Shown one piece after another: positions 14,195 to 22,302 of a stretch of 33,740 bases of DNA. Position 1 is the stretch's first letter; every line of letters starts with the position of its first letter. The DNA is taken from positions 1-33,740 of the forward strand of contig JAUSAX010000029.1 of the NCBI GenBank assembly GCA_030652315.1. The letters are read 5' to 3'. The stretch is from Afipia sp. (GTDB lineage: Bacteria; Pseudomonadota; Alphaproteobacteria; Rhizobiales; Xanthobacteraceae). The notes under the pieces were generated by a model that worked only from the letters and a program-made list of their open reading frames with translations, did not search any database and was not told the origin of the DNA. A program made the position numbers and the translations under genes.

Positions 14195-16501
14195 TTACAA
14201 ACGGTGCTCGCGACGGTTTCGCTCAATCGCCATCCAGACTCGTTCCGCTGTCGCCGGCATGTCGATATGATCGATCTTGTACTCGCGCCACAGGCCATCG
14301 ATGATCGCGTTCATCACCGCGGGACATGAACCGATTGCCCCCGCTTCGCCCGCTCCCTTGACGCCGAGCGGATTGGTCTTGCACGGCACGTTGTGGGTCT
14401 CGAACTTGATCGATGGGCCGTCCGCAGCGCGCGGCAGCGCATAGTCCATGAAGCTGCCGGTGACGAGCTGGCCATCGGCGGCGTCATAGACCGCCTGCTC
14501 CATCAGGGCCTGACCGATGCCCTGCATGGTGCCGCCGTGAACCTGCCCCGCCAGCAGCAACGGATTCAGCGTCACGCCGAAATCGTCGACGATGACGTAG
14601 TTCACCACGTGGATCACACCGGTTGATGGATCGATTTCGACCTCGGCGATATGCGTGCCGTTCGGATAGGTGCCGTCGGCGCTGCTGAACGTGCTGCTCG
14701 CACTCAGCTTCGACGGATCGGCCCCGGCGCGTTTCGCAATGTCCGCGAACGAGACCGTGCGATCGGTCCCGGCAACGCGGATCGCCCCATCGCTGAACTC
14801 AAGATCCCCCGCGCCTGTTTCCAGCGCATCGGCGGCGATGTCTTTCAAGTTCGCGCCAAGTGTGCGCGTCGCCCGCTCCACACTGACGCCGCCCGAGGGG
14901 ATCGAGCTTGAGCCGCCCGTACCGAGACCGGTGGCGATCTGATCAGTATCACCCTGCAGGATGTGAACCCGCTCCGGCGCAATCCCGAACTGCTCTGCGA
15001 CGATCTGCGCATAGGCGGTCTGATGCCCCTGCCCGCTCGATTGCGTGCCGATCAAAATCGTGATGTCGCCATCGGGATCGAGCCGCACCTGCGCGGTTTC
15101 CTCGCCCATCGTGCCGCAGACCTCGACATAGGTGCCGAGACCAATGCCGCGCACCAGTCCCTGCTTCTTCGCGGCCTTGGCGCGCTTCGGGAATTCCTTC
15201 CAGTCGGCAACATCCATCGCGCGCTTCATGTGCGCGGCAAAGTCGCCGGAATCGTAGATCTTTCCGGTGGCCGTTGTGTACGGCATTGCCTTCGGCGGAA
15301 TGAAATTCTTGCGGCGGATCGCGTCCGGCGTCATGCCGAGTTTGCGGGCCGCCGCATCGACAAGGCGCTCGACCACATAAGCGGCTTCAGGACGCCCCGC
15401 GCCGCGATAGGCATCCACCGGCACCGTGTTGGTGAACACCGTGCGGACGCGACAATGGAACGCCTGGACGTCGTAGAGACCCGGCAACATTCCCGCGCCG
15501 CCATGCGGAATGTACGGACCAAAGGTCGAAAGATACGCGCCCATGTCACCCATCAGGTCAACATCCATGCCGAGGAATTTTCCATCCTCGGCCAGCGCCA
15601 TGCGCGCTGTGGTGACGTTGTCGCGCCCCTGCGCATCGCCGACAAAGTGATCGGAGCGCTCGGCGGTCCACTTCACCGTCTTTTTCAGTTTGCGCGCGGC
15701 AACTGCTGCAAGCGCGTATTCACGATAGGGAAACAGCTTGGTGCCGAAGCCGCCGCCGACGTCGGGGCAGATCACCCGCATCTTCTCGACGGGAATGTTG
15801 AGAACGTTCTGGCAGAGAATATCGCGCAGCCGATGGCTGCCCTGACTGCCGATCGTCAGCGTCAGATGATCGCGCTTGGCATCGTACTCGCAAACGACCG
15901 CGCGCGTTTCCATGTAGTTGGTGATGATGCGCGGATTGACGATGGTGATTTCCGCCACCGCATGCGCCTTCGCGAAGGCGGCTTCCGTTGTCGCCTTGTC
16001 GCCCAACGACGTGTCGAACAGAACATTGCCGGCGTGGTCCGGCCAGACCTGCGGCGCGCCCTTCTTCACTGCGTTGATCAGACCCACGACTGCCGGCAGC
16101 GCCGTCCACTCGACCTGAACCGCCTCGATCGCGTCCCGCGCCTGCTCGACGGTGTCGGCCACCACGAACGCAACCGCGTCGCCGACGTGCCGCACGACAT
16201 CGCGCGCAAGGATCGGGTATGGAGGGCCGGTAAAGGGCTCGTCAGGCAGATTGAACAGGCAGGGAAGACTGCCGAGATTCCTGACGTCGTCGGCTGTGAG
16301 AATCGCAGCGACCCCCGGCAATCCGCGAGCCTGCGACACATCGAGCTTGAATTTCGCGTGAGCGTGCGGAGACCGCAGCACAAGGGCATGCATCGCTGCT
16401 GCAGGAGTGTAGTCGTCGGTGTAGCGGCCCTTGCCACGAATGAGAGCGTCGTCCTCCTTGCGAAGGACACTTTGACCGACACCGAATTTGACGGGAGCCA
16501 T
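14195..16501 (-). CDS. Molybdopterin-binding large subunit, xanthine dehydrogenase / form-II CoxL family
   Basis: The 768-residue protein has the small a/b hammerhead domain at the N-terminus (about 15-130) and the large Mo-binding domain. The active-site loop is AYRGAGR (364-370), the form-II signature, not the AYXCSFR loop of true CO dehydrogenase. GGGFGTK (249-255), the GQGHQTAYAQ motif and the catalytic glutamate in GAGEAG (Glu719) are all intact. These enzymes hydroxylate aldehydes, purines or N-heterocycles using molybdenum cytosine dinucleotide, usually with FAD and 2Fe-2S subunits. Neither is encoded nearby, so the partners must be elsewhere. The ATG at 16501 has GGAG close upstream. 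The substrate is unknown. Confidence 0.88.
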   Translation of the reverse strand: MAPVKFGVGQSVLRKEDDALIRGKGRYTDDYTPAAAMHALVLRSPHAHAKFKLDVSQARGLPGVAAILTADDVRNLGSLPCLFNLPDEPFTGPPYPILARDVVRHVGDAVAFVVADTVEQARDAIEAVQVEWTALPAVVGLINAVKKGAPQVWPDHAGNVLFDTSLGDKATTEAAFAKAHAVAEITIVNPRIITNYMETRAVVCEYDAKRDHLTLTIGSQGSHRLRDILCQNVLNIPVEKMRVICPDVGGGFGTKLFPYREYALAAVAARKLKKTVKWTAERSDHFVGDAQGRDNVTTARMALAEDGKFLGMDVDLMGDMGAYLSTFGPYIPHGGAGMLPGLYDVQAFHCRVRTVFTNTVPVDAYRGAGRPEAAYVVERLVDAAARKLGMTPDAIRRKNFIPPKAMPYTTATGKIYDSGDFAAHMKRAMDVADWKEFPKRAKAAKKQGLVRGIGLGTYVEVCGTMGEETAQVRLDPDGDITILIGTQSSGQGHQTAYAQIVAEQFGIAPERVHILQGDTDQIATGLGTGGSSSIPSGGVSVERATRTLGANLKDIAADALETGAGDLEFSDGAIRVAGTDRTVSFADIAKRAGADPSKLSASSTFSSADGTYPNGTHIAEVEIDPSTGVIHVVNYVIVDDFGVTLNPLLLAGQVHGGTMQGIGQALMEQAVYDAADGQLVTGSFMDYALPRAADGPSIKFETHNVPCKTNPLGVKGAGEAGAIGSCPAVMNAIIDGLWREYKIDHIDMPATAERVWMAIERNRREHRL

Positions 16502-16573
16502 GATCTCTCCACCTGCAATCTGGAACGCTTCTAAGGTCCATCATGCAGCGGAATGGCTGGAAGCGCAAATGCG

Positions 16574-16649
16574 CTAGTGACCTGAATCCGAAGTTCGCTT
16601 CATTTTGCAGCACCTTCCGGAGCGAACTTCGGATTCAAAAGGACACTAG
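16574..16649. repeat. Palindromic element A with CTAGTG/CACTAG ends
   Basis: CTAGTG (16574-16579) and CACTAG (16644-16649) bound a perfect 16-bp inverted repeat, GAATCCGAAGTTCGCT (16584-16599) with AGCGAACTTCGGATTC (16621-16636). It lies between murJ and the CoxL-like gene. A small AGCGCA/TGCGCT hairpin overlaps its left edge (16562-16575). Confidence 0.8.
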
Positions 16650-16661
16650 AAACAACAAATT

Positions 16662-16738
16662 CTAGTGTGGTTTTGGTTCGCAAGCCCGCAAAAGGACGCG
16701 CCGTAAAAATGATGCGGGCTTGCGAACCACCACACTAG
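16662..16738. repeat. Palindromic element B with CTAGTGTGGT/ACCACACTAG ends
   Basis: Ten-base outer arms (16662-16671 and 16729-16738) flank perfect 15-bp inner arms, GGTTCGCAAGCCCGC (16675-16689) with GCGGGCTTGCGAACC (16714-16728). It begins 12 bp after element A and has the same terminal CTAGTG. The right end runs into murJ: its CTAG supplies the murJ TAG stop (16735-16737). Confidence 0.8.
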
Positions 16739-18261
16739 GGACGCACCAGCCGTGTCAGCCAACGCGGTCCGAACAGTAACAGTATGCAGCTTCCGTAAAC
16801 GGCGGCGCCCACCACGATCAAAATTACGAGAGCGGTTTCATCGCGCAATGAGGTCATGGTGGCCAGCGCGACCGCCGCCCAGCGCGACGTGAGCCAGAGT
16901 GCCGCAGCTAGCACCACGCCTGCTACGGTGAATTTCGCCAGCGACATGAGGAACGCGCGCTCGAACGCGAAATACTTCCGGCGCGTCGCAAACAGGACAA
17001 CGAGCAGCAGATTGACCCACGCACCGACCGCAGTGGCCAGCGCCAGCCCGATCTGCGCCAACGATCCGACCAGCGCGATTTTCAGAGCGACATTGACCGC
17101 GACTCCTGTGAGCGCAGCCTTGACCGGCGTCGCGGTGTCCTTGCGGGCATAGAACGTCGCAACAGCGCTCCGAATCAGGACGAACGGAATAAGCCCAATT
17201 GCGTAGGCTGCAAGCGTGGCGCCAGCCGCTGCTGCATCCGCCTTGGAGAACGCGCCGCGCGCGAACATCGCGCGCATGATGACGTCAGGCACCGTGAGGA
17301 ATGCGGCAACGAAAGGGATCGAGAACAGCAAGGTGAAATCGAATGCGCGCCGCTGCGAGGCGAGCGCGCCTTCATGGTCACCAGCCGTAATCCGCCGTGA
17401 CATCTCCGGCAGCAGCACCGTGCCGATGGCAATGCCGATAACCCCGATCGGCAACTGGTTGAGCCGGTCGGCGTAGTAAAGCGCCGAAAGCGCACCAGCA
17501 GCCAGGAATGTTGCGATGATGGTATCCGCGAACAGCGCGACCTGCGTCCCCATCGAACCCAGTGTCGCGGGACCCAAGGCGCGAAAGAAGCCGCGCACGT
17601 CTGCGTCGAGCTTGAAGTCCGAGAATTTCGGCAGGATGCCGCTGCGGCCAGCATCGCCCGCGACCAGAAAGAATTCCAGAAAACCAGCAAGCAGTACGCC
17701 CCATGCTGCAGCATATCCCGCATTTGGAAAAAACGCCGCCAGCGCCAACGTCAGCATCATCGACAGGTTGAGGAATATCGGCGCTGCGGCCGGGCTCGCG
17801 AAGCGATGCATCGCATTGAGCATGCCGCCGTAGAGCGTCACCAGCGTGATGAGCAGCAGGTAGGGAAACGTGATGCGCGTCAGGGATATTGCCAGCTCCG
17901 CACGCGCGGGATCGCTGGCAAATCCCGGCGCGAGCAGCGCAATGACCTGCGGCATGAATAGCCACGCGACCACCAGCAACGCCGCCTGCGCGCTCAGCAA
18001 CAGCGTGAAGATGCGATCCGCGAACAATCTCGCAGCCAGTGCATCGCGATTATGGAGATGCGTATAGGCCGGTACGAACGCGGCGGAGAATGCCCCCTCC
18101 GCGAAAATCGCCCGGAAATGATTGGGGAGCCGCAGCGCGACGAAGAACGCGTCCGCAATCGGCCCCGCGCCGAGGATCGCCGCGAGCATGATGTCGCGCG
18201 CGAATCCGGTGACCCGCGAGAGAAGGGTATAGCCGCCGACGGTGAAGATTCGTCCGAGCAT
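16735..18261 (-). CDS. murJ: Lipid II flippase MurJ
   Basis: The 508-residue protein is a MOP-superfamily membrane protein with about fourteen helices. It opens with TLLSRVTGFARDIMLAAILGAGPIADAFFVALRLPN, the conserved MurJ/MviN beginning, has the LNAMHRFASPAAAPIFLN segment near residue 150 and the RFARKDT-like FYARKDTATPVK loop. MurJ moves lipid-linked peptidoglycan precursor across the inner membrane and is normally essential. It appears to be transcribed alone: 207 bp (with a palindromic repeat) separates it from gnnB, and two palindromes follow it. Its stop codon lies inside element B, so the last residues (LVRP) may have been altered by that insertion. Confidence 0.95.
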   Translation of the reverse strand: MLGRIFTVGGYTLLSRVTGFARDIMLAAILGAGPIADAFFVALRLPNHFRAIFAEGAFSAAFVPAYTHLHNRDALAARLFADRIFTLLLSAQAALLVVAWLFMPQVIALLAPGFASDPARAELAISLTRITFPYLLLITLVTLYGGMLNAMHRFASPAAAPIFLNLSMMLTLALAAFFPNAGYAAAWGVLLAGFLEFFLVAGDAGRSGILPKFSDFKLDADVRGFFRALGPATLGSMGTQVALFADTIIATFLAAGALSALYYADRLNQLPIGVIGIAIGTVLLPEMSRRITAGDHEGALASQRRAFDFTLLFSIPFVAAFLTVPDVIMRAMFARGAFSKADAAAAGATLAAYAIGLIPFVLIRSAVATFYARKDTATPVKAALTGVAVNVALKIALVGSLAQIGLALATAVGAWVNLLLVVLFATRRKYFAFERAFLMSLAKFTVAGVVLAAALWLTSRWAAVALATMTSLRDETALVILIVVGAAVYGSCILLLFGPRWLTRLVRP

Positions 18262-18318
18262 CGGATAGTCCTACCGCATACTGCCCAGATAGCGAACCAG
18301 CGAGGCTTCGACCTGCGT

Positions 18319-18442
18319 CGTCATGGCCGGATTTAGTCCGGCCATCCACTTCTTTTTAGGATTGCCGCCAAGACGTGGATGCCCGGGACATAGGCGAGCG
18401 GAAGCGACGCCGTTCTACGAACGGCTATGCCCGGGCATGACG
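18319..18442. repeat. Long palindromic intergenic repeat, copy 2
   Basis: CGTCATGGCCGG starts the element, followed by TCCGGCCATCCA, then ACGTGGATGCCCGGGACATAGG, GCGAGCGGAAGCGACGCCGTTC, GGCTATGCCCGGGCATGACG at the end. Order and sequence match 382-527. The two ends are inverted complements (CGTCATG... and ...CATGACG), so the whole folds on itself. It fills the gap between gnnB and murJ. Confidence 0.65.
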
Positions 18443-18468
18443 GCATTTTTGCAATCTTGAGTCCGAAA

Positions 18469-19614
18469 TCAGGAAAGAGCGTCGCGCACAGCCTTGATGA
18501 CGCGGTCTTGAGCCGTCTGGTCGAGATAGGCATGCATCGGCAGGCTGATGACATCCTCCGACAGCTTCTCGCTGACCGGCAGCCCGCCTTCGGCGGTCGG
18601 ATAGTGTTTATAGGCCGTCTGCTGGTGCATGGACTTCGGATAGTAGATCGCGGTCGGCACCCCCTGCGCCTTGAGGGCCTCGGCGAAGGCATCGCGCCCG
18701 CCGCGGGGCAGCCGGATGGTGTACTGCGCCCAGACCGACGTGTTGCCATCGGCCACGCGCGGCGCCGTCACGATGTTATGCAGCGCGTCGAAATAACGGC
18801 TCGCGACCTTGTTGCGGGCCTCGATCTCGTCGTCGAAAATCTTCAGCTTCTCGATCAGGATGGCGGCCTGCATGGTGTCCAGCCGCGCCGTAAGGCCGAG
18901 GCGAACATTGTCATACTTCTCGGTGCCCTGCCCGTGGACACGAATGCTGCGCAGCCGTTCCGCCAGCGCGGCATCGTCGGTGAAAATCGCGCCGCCGTCC
19001 CCGAAGCAGCCGAGAGGTTTCGCGGGAAAGAAGCTGGTCGCCGTCGCAAGGCCGAACGTGCCGAGCCGGCGGCCCTTGTACGTTGCACCGAACGACTGTG
19101 CGGCGTCGTCCAGTACAAACAGCCCCTCGCTTCTGGCGATCTCGGCAATGGCGTCGTGATCCGCGCTCTGACCAAACAGATCGACCGGAACGATCGCCTT
19201 CGGCTTGAGGCCAAGTTTCCTTGCGGTGGCGATACCCTCTTTCAGGGACGCTAAGCTGATGTTGAACGTCGCTTCATCGACATCGACGAACACCGGCGTC
19301 GCGCCGGCAAGCGCGACCACTTCGCCCGTGGCGCAGAATGTGAACGACGGGCAGATCACCGCGTCGCCGGGGCCGACACCCTGCGCCATCAGCACCATCA
19401 GCAAAGCATCGGTACCGCTGGCGCATGCGACAACATGCTTGGCGCCGCAGTATGCAGCCAGATCGGCCTCAAGCTGGGTGACCTCGGGACCATTGATGAA
19501 CTGGCAATGCGTCAGCACGCGCGCGACGGCATCATCGATCTTGGTGCCGAGGCGGCGGCGCTGCGCGCCGATATCGATGAAAGCCACGGGTTCTGATCGC
19601 AAATGCTGGTTCAT
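18469..19614 (-). CDS. gnnB: DegT/DnrJ/EryC1 sugar aminotransferase, probable GnnB
   Basis: The 381-residue PLP enzyme has the internal aldimine lysine in SFFPAKPLGC (Lys199), the LDDAAQSFGA cofactor strand and GTDAL near residue 67. It is close in pattern to WbpE, which aminates the 3-keto group of a UDP-sugar. It follows the oxidoreductase gene by 40 bp. Together they fit GnnA/GnnB, which convert UDP-GlcNAc to UDP-GlcNAc3N for lipid A with four amide-linked acyl chains, a known trait of Bradyrhizobium and Rhodopseudomonas relatives. The alternative is a WbpE-like role in a diaminouronic acid pathway. Start is uncertain: ATG at 19614 begins the conserved part, and ATG at 19632 is possible. 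Confidence 0.78.
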   Translation of the reverse strand: MNQHLRSEPVAFIDIGAQRRRLGTKIDDAVARVLTHCQFINGPEVTQLEADLAAYCGAKHVVACASGTDALLMVLMAQGVGPGDAVICPSFTFCATGEVVALAGATPVFVDVDEATFNISLASLKEGIATARKLGLKPKAIVPVDLFGQSADHDAIAEIARSEGLFVLDDAAQSFGATYKGRRLGTFGLATATSFFPAKPLGCFGDGGAIFTDDAALAERLRSIRVHGQGTEKYDNVRLGLTARLDTMQAAILIEKLKIFDDEIEARNKVASRYFDALHNIVTAPRVADGNTSVWAQYTIRLPRGGRDAFAEALKAQGVPTAIYYPKSMHQQTAYKHYPTAEGGLPVSEKLSEDVISLPMHAYLDQTAQDRVIKAVRDALS

Positions 19615-19654
19615 GATGCGTGCCGGATCCATTTCCAAAGAATGAGGTGCGCCG

Positions 19655-20668
19655 TCAGCTGGCGACAGCGCGTGGTCCCTTGCGCAGCGGCGCGGCGATG
19701 GAGCCGGCCGGGACATCGAGACACTTGATCGCGATCTCGAGGCTCGCGACGCCTTCGTCGCCGGTCACGGCAGGCGCGTTGCCGGTCCTCACCGCGTCGA
19801 GGAACGCGACCAGTTCGGCGCGCAGCGGTTCGTCATGACCAACCGACAGATGCCGCATCGAGTAGCTGCCGTCGCGCTGGAAACCGAAGCACTCGGTCAC
19901 CTGCCGCGTCAGCAGATCGCCCTGAACATACTTGCCGCGCGTCGCCACGGTGACGCTGCGGGCTTTGAAAGGCGTCAGCCAGTTGGTGTTGATATGCGCG
20001 AGCACGCCGGAAGCCGTGCGGAACTGAAGCAGCGCGATGTCCTCGCGCTCGGCAACGGCGCTCGCAAGCTGCGGCTGCACGTCGACAATGTCGGATTCGG
20101 TGAACCAGCGGATCAGATCGATATCGTGAACGGCAAGATCGATCACCACGCCGACATTCGACATGCGCGGCGGAAACGGACCGACGCGGGTAATGGCGAT
20201 CGAGAGGATTTCTTCGTCCTTGATCGCCTGCTTGATCGCGGCGACGGCCGGATTGAAGCGCTCGACATGGCCAACCATGAGCGTCACGCCGGCATCGCGC
20301 GCGGCGGTGACAATCTCGTTACCCTCCGCGACCGAGGTCGCGATCGGCTTTTCGACGAGAACGTGAATCTTTTGCGCAATGCAGGCGATCGCAACGTCGC
20401 GGTGAAGGTGCGTCGGCGCGGCGATGGTCACCGCATCGGGACCCGCCTCGAGCATCTCTTCAAGAGTCGCGAAGGTCGGACAGCCGACAATCTCCACCGC
20501 ACGCGTGCGGTGCGCCGGAAGCGGATCGACAATGCCCACGAGTTCAACGCCCGGCAGACCGGCCAGCACGCGGGCATGATTGGTCCCCATGACCCCCGCA
20601 CCCACGACGCCAACGCGCAGCAACCGATCGTTGCTCGCAGTATTTTTTGTCGACACCGTCGAACTCAT
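19655..20668 (-). CDS. gnnA: Gfo/Idh/MocA oxidoreductase, probable UDP-GlcNAc 3-dehydrogenase GnnA
   Basis: The 337-residue NAD(P)-dependent enzyme has the Rossmann motif GVVGAGVMG (20-28), the EKPIA sugar-oxidoreductase motif (106-110), and the GHVERFNPA and HDIDLIRW segments of the family. The N-terminus differs from WbpB, which reads GAAGYIAPRHM there, and fits the GnnA type better. The predicted reaction is oxidation of UDP-GlcNAc at C3 ahead of the transamination by the next gene. ATG at 20668 has AGGGA about 9 bases upstream. The 204-bp gap upstream has an operator-like palindrome (20745-20760). Confidence in the family is high and in the substrate moderate. Confidence 0.76.
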   Translation of the reverse strand: MSSTVSTKNTASNDRLLRVGVVGAGVMGTNHARVLAGLPGVELVGIVDPLPAHRTRAVEIVGCPTFATLEEMLEAGPDAVTIAAPTHLHRDVAIACIAQKIHVLVEKPIATSVAEGNEIVTAARDAGVTLMVGHVERFNPAVAAIKQAIKDEEILSIAITRVGPFPPRMSNVGVVIDLAVHDIDLIRWFTESDIVDVQPQLASAVAEREDIALLQFRTASGVLAHINTNWLTPFKARSVTVATRGKYVQGDLLTRQVTECFGFQRDGSYSMRHLSVGHDEPLRAELVAFLDAVRTGNAPAVTGDEGVASLEIAIKCLDVPAGSIAAPLRKGPRAVAS

Positions 20669-20744
20669 CTTTTGAAATCCCTGAATTCTCTGAATTCCCC
20701 GGCGCGAGTCGCTCGCCGCGCCCACACACAACTTCCTAGCATGC

Positions 20745-20760
20745 CGTCACATATGTGGCG
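20745..20760. promoter_or_regulatory. Palindrome CACATATGTG upstream of gnnA
   Basis: CACATATGTG (20748-20757) is a perfect 10-bp palindrome, and the flanking CG...CG pairs extend it to 16 bp with one mismatch. It lies about 80 bp before the gnnA ATG, a plausible operator position. No regulator gene is nearby. Confidence 0.3.
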
Positions 20761-20872
20761 AACGGCGCTGCCCCATTCCCTTACACGTTTTGATTCAAAG
20801 AATTACATCGGGCGCCAGTATAACCCGTTGAAAAACTGGAATCTTTCTAGACTTTTCGCGAATGACTTCGCG

Positions 20873-22285
20873 TTACGACCGCTGGTAGTCATCCTCGATG
20901 CGGATGATGTCGTCCTCGCCCAGATAGCTGCCAGTCTGGACCTCGATCAGTTCCAGCGGAATCTTGCCGGGGTTTTCCATGCGATGAACCGCACCGATCG
21001 GAATGTAGATGGACTCGTTTTCGTGAACCATCTTCTGCAGGTCGTTCACGGTCACGAGCGCAGTCCCCCGCACCACGATCCAGTGTTCGGATCGGTGATG
21101 ATGCTTCTGCAGCGAAAGCCTGCCGCCGGCCTTCACGATAATTCGCTTCACCTGATGGCGCTCGCCAGTATCAAGCGACTGATACGATCCCCATGGCCGG
21201 TGAACCTTGATGTGATCTTCGGTTACCTGCGGAGCGATAGTCCTCAACTTCCCGACTAGCCGCTTCAATCCGTTCGGATCGTTCTGGCGCGACACCAGAA
21301 TGGCATCCTGAGTCGCCACCACGACCAGATCATCGACACCTTCCAGCGCGACCAGCGCCTTGTCGGTGGAGACGTTGCAGTTGCGCGAGTCCTCGAACAC
21401 GGTGAGACCTTGCGAGACGTTGCCGTGCTCGTCCTTGTCCGACAGCTCCCACACCGCATGCCAGGAGCCGACGTCGGACCAGCCGCAGGATACGGGGATC
21501 ACGGCGGCTTGCGTGGTTTTCTCCATCACAGCGTAATCGATGGAAATCGGAGTGGCCCTGCCAAACGATTCCAGTGGAAGCGTCACAAAGCCGAGATCGC
21601 GGCCGGCGCTATCGACGGCTTCGACAAGCGCGCTCACGCTGTCAGCATCGACGCTGCGATACTCGTCGAGCAGCATTTGCGCGCGAAACATGAAGTTACC
21701 GCAGTTCCAAAGGTAACCGTCGGCAACGTATCCAGCGGCGGTCACGGGATCTGGCTTCTCGACGAACTTCGCAACCTTTCGCACATCTCCGGACACGACA
21801 TCGCCGGGCCGGATGTAGCCGTATTCCGTCGCAGGCCGCTCCGGAAGAACACCGAATGTCACGATGCGGCCGGCATTGGCGACGCTCAACGCTTTCCGGC
21901 ACGCCTCGACAAAAGCAGCCGGGTCACGCACGACGTGGTCGGCAGCCAGCGCCAGTACAACCGCATCCGCATCGCGGGTCAGCGCGAAGGCCGCGCCCGT
22001 AGCGATTGCCGGACCGGAATCGCGCCGGGCCGGTTCGAGAAGAATGTCAGCCTCGAGACCGATCTCATTCAACTGTTCCAGCACCATGAAGCGATAGGCC
22101 GCATTGGTGATGACGATGGGCCGCGCAAACAGGCCCTGATCGCTGACGCGGAGCATCGTGTCCTGAAACGTCGAATGCGAACCGAACAACCGCAGAAACT
22201 GCTTTGGACGCCCCTCGCGTGACGCCGGCCACAGGCGGGTGCCTGCCCCGCCGCACATGATCAATGGAATAATGCGCTCGCTCAT
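20873..22285 (-). CDS. manC: Mannose-1-phosphate guanylyltransferase / mannose-6-phosphate isomerase
   Basis: The 470-residue protein has an N-terminal nucleotidyltransferase with MCGGAGTRLWPASRE (10-24), PKQFL and FVEKPD, and a C-terminal cupin (from about 360) with RPWGSYQSLD, VKAGGRLSLQKHHHRSEHW and NESIYIPIGAVHRMENPG. This is the bifunctional type II ManC (RfbM/AlgA family), making GDP-mannose and probably isomerising fructose-6-P to mannose-6-P. It is the last gene of a three-gene unit with the epimerase (17-bp gap) and dehydrogenase, feeding surface polysaccharide synthesis. A CGCGAA/TTCGCG hairpin abuts the stop (20857-20872) but lacks a T-run. Confidence 0.92.
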   Translation of the reverse strand: MSERIIPLIMCGGAGTRLWPASREGRPKQFLRLFGSHSTFQDTMLRVSDQGLFARPIVITNAAYRFMVLEQLNEIGLEADILLEPARRDSGPAIATGAAFALTRDADAVVLALAADHVVRDPAAFVEACRKALSVANAGRIVTFGVLPERPATEYGYIRPGDVVSGDVRKVAKFVEKPDPVTAAGYVADGYLWNCGNFMFRAQMLLDEYRSVDADSVSALVEAVDSAGRDLGFVTLPLESFGRATPISIDYAVMEKTTQAAVIPVSCGWSDVGSWHAVWELSDKDEHGNVSQGLTVFEDSRNCNVSTDKALVALEGVDDLVVVATQDAILVSRQNDPNGLKRLVGKLRTIAPQVTEDHIKVHRPWGSYQSLDTGERHQVKRIIVKAGGRLSLQKHHHRSEHWIVVRGTALVTVNDLQKMVHENESIYIPIGAVHRMENPGKIPLELIEVQTGSYLGEDDIIRIEDDYQRS

Positions 22286-22302
22286 GCGTCCTCAAAATAA
22301 CT

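Noticed and set aside
14195..16501. Aerobic CO dehydrogenase CoxL
   Set aside because: The loop is AYRGAGR (form II), not AYXCSFR, and CoxM and CoxS are absent, so CO oxidation is not supported.
14963..16534. 523-codon plus-strand open frame
   Set aside because: It is antisense to the CoxL-like gene, which has all active-site motifs. The mirror frame has none.
18469..20668. WbpB/WbpE in a ManNAc3NAcA pathway
   Set aside because: The oxidoreductase lacks the WbpB N-terminal pattern and no WbpD or WbpI gene is nearby. It is kept only as an alternative.
20857..20872. Hairpin CGCGAA/TTCGCG as manC terminator
   Set aside because: The stem is only 6 bp and no T-run follows on the coding strand.
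19835..21259. 474-codon plus-strand open frame
   Set aside because: It spans gnnA, the gap and part of manC on the opposite strand and has mirror-frame composition.
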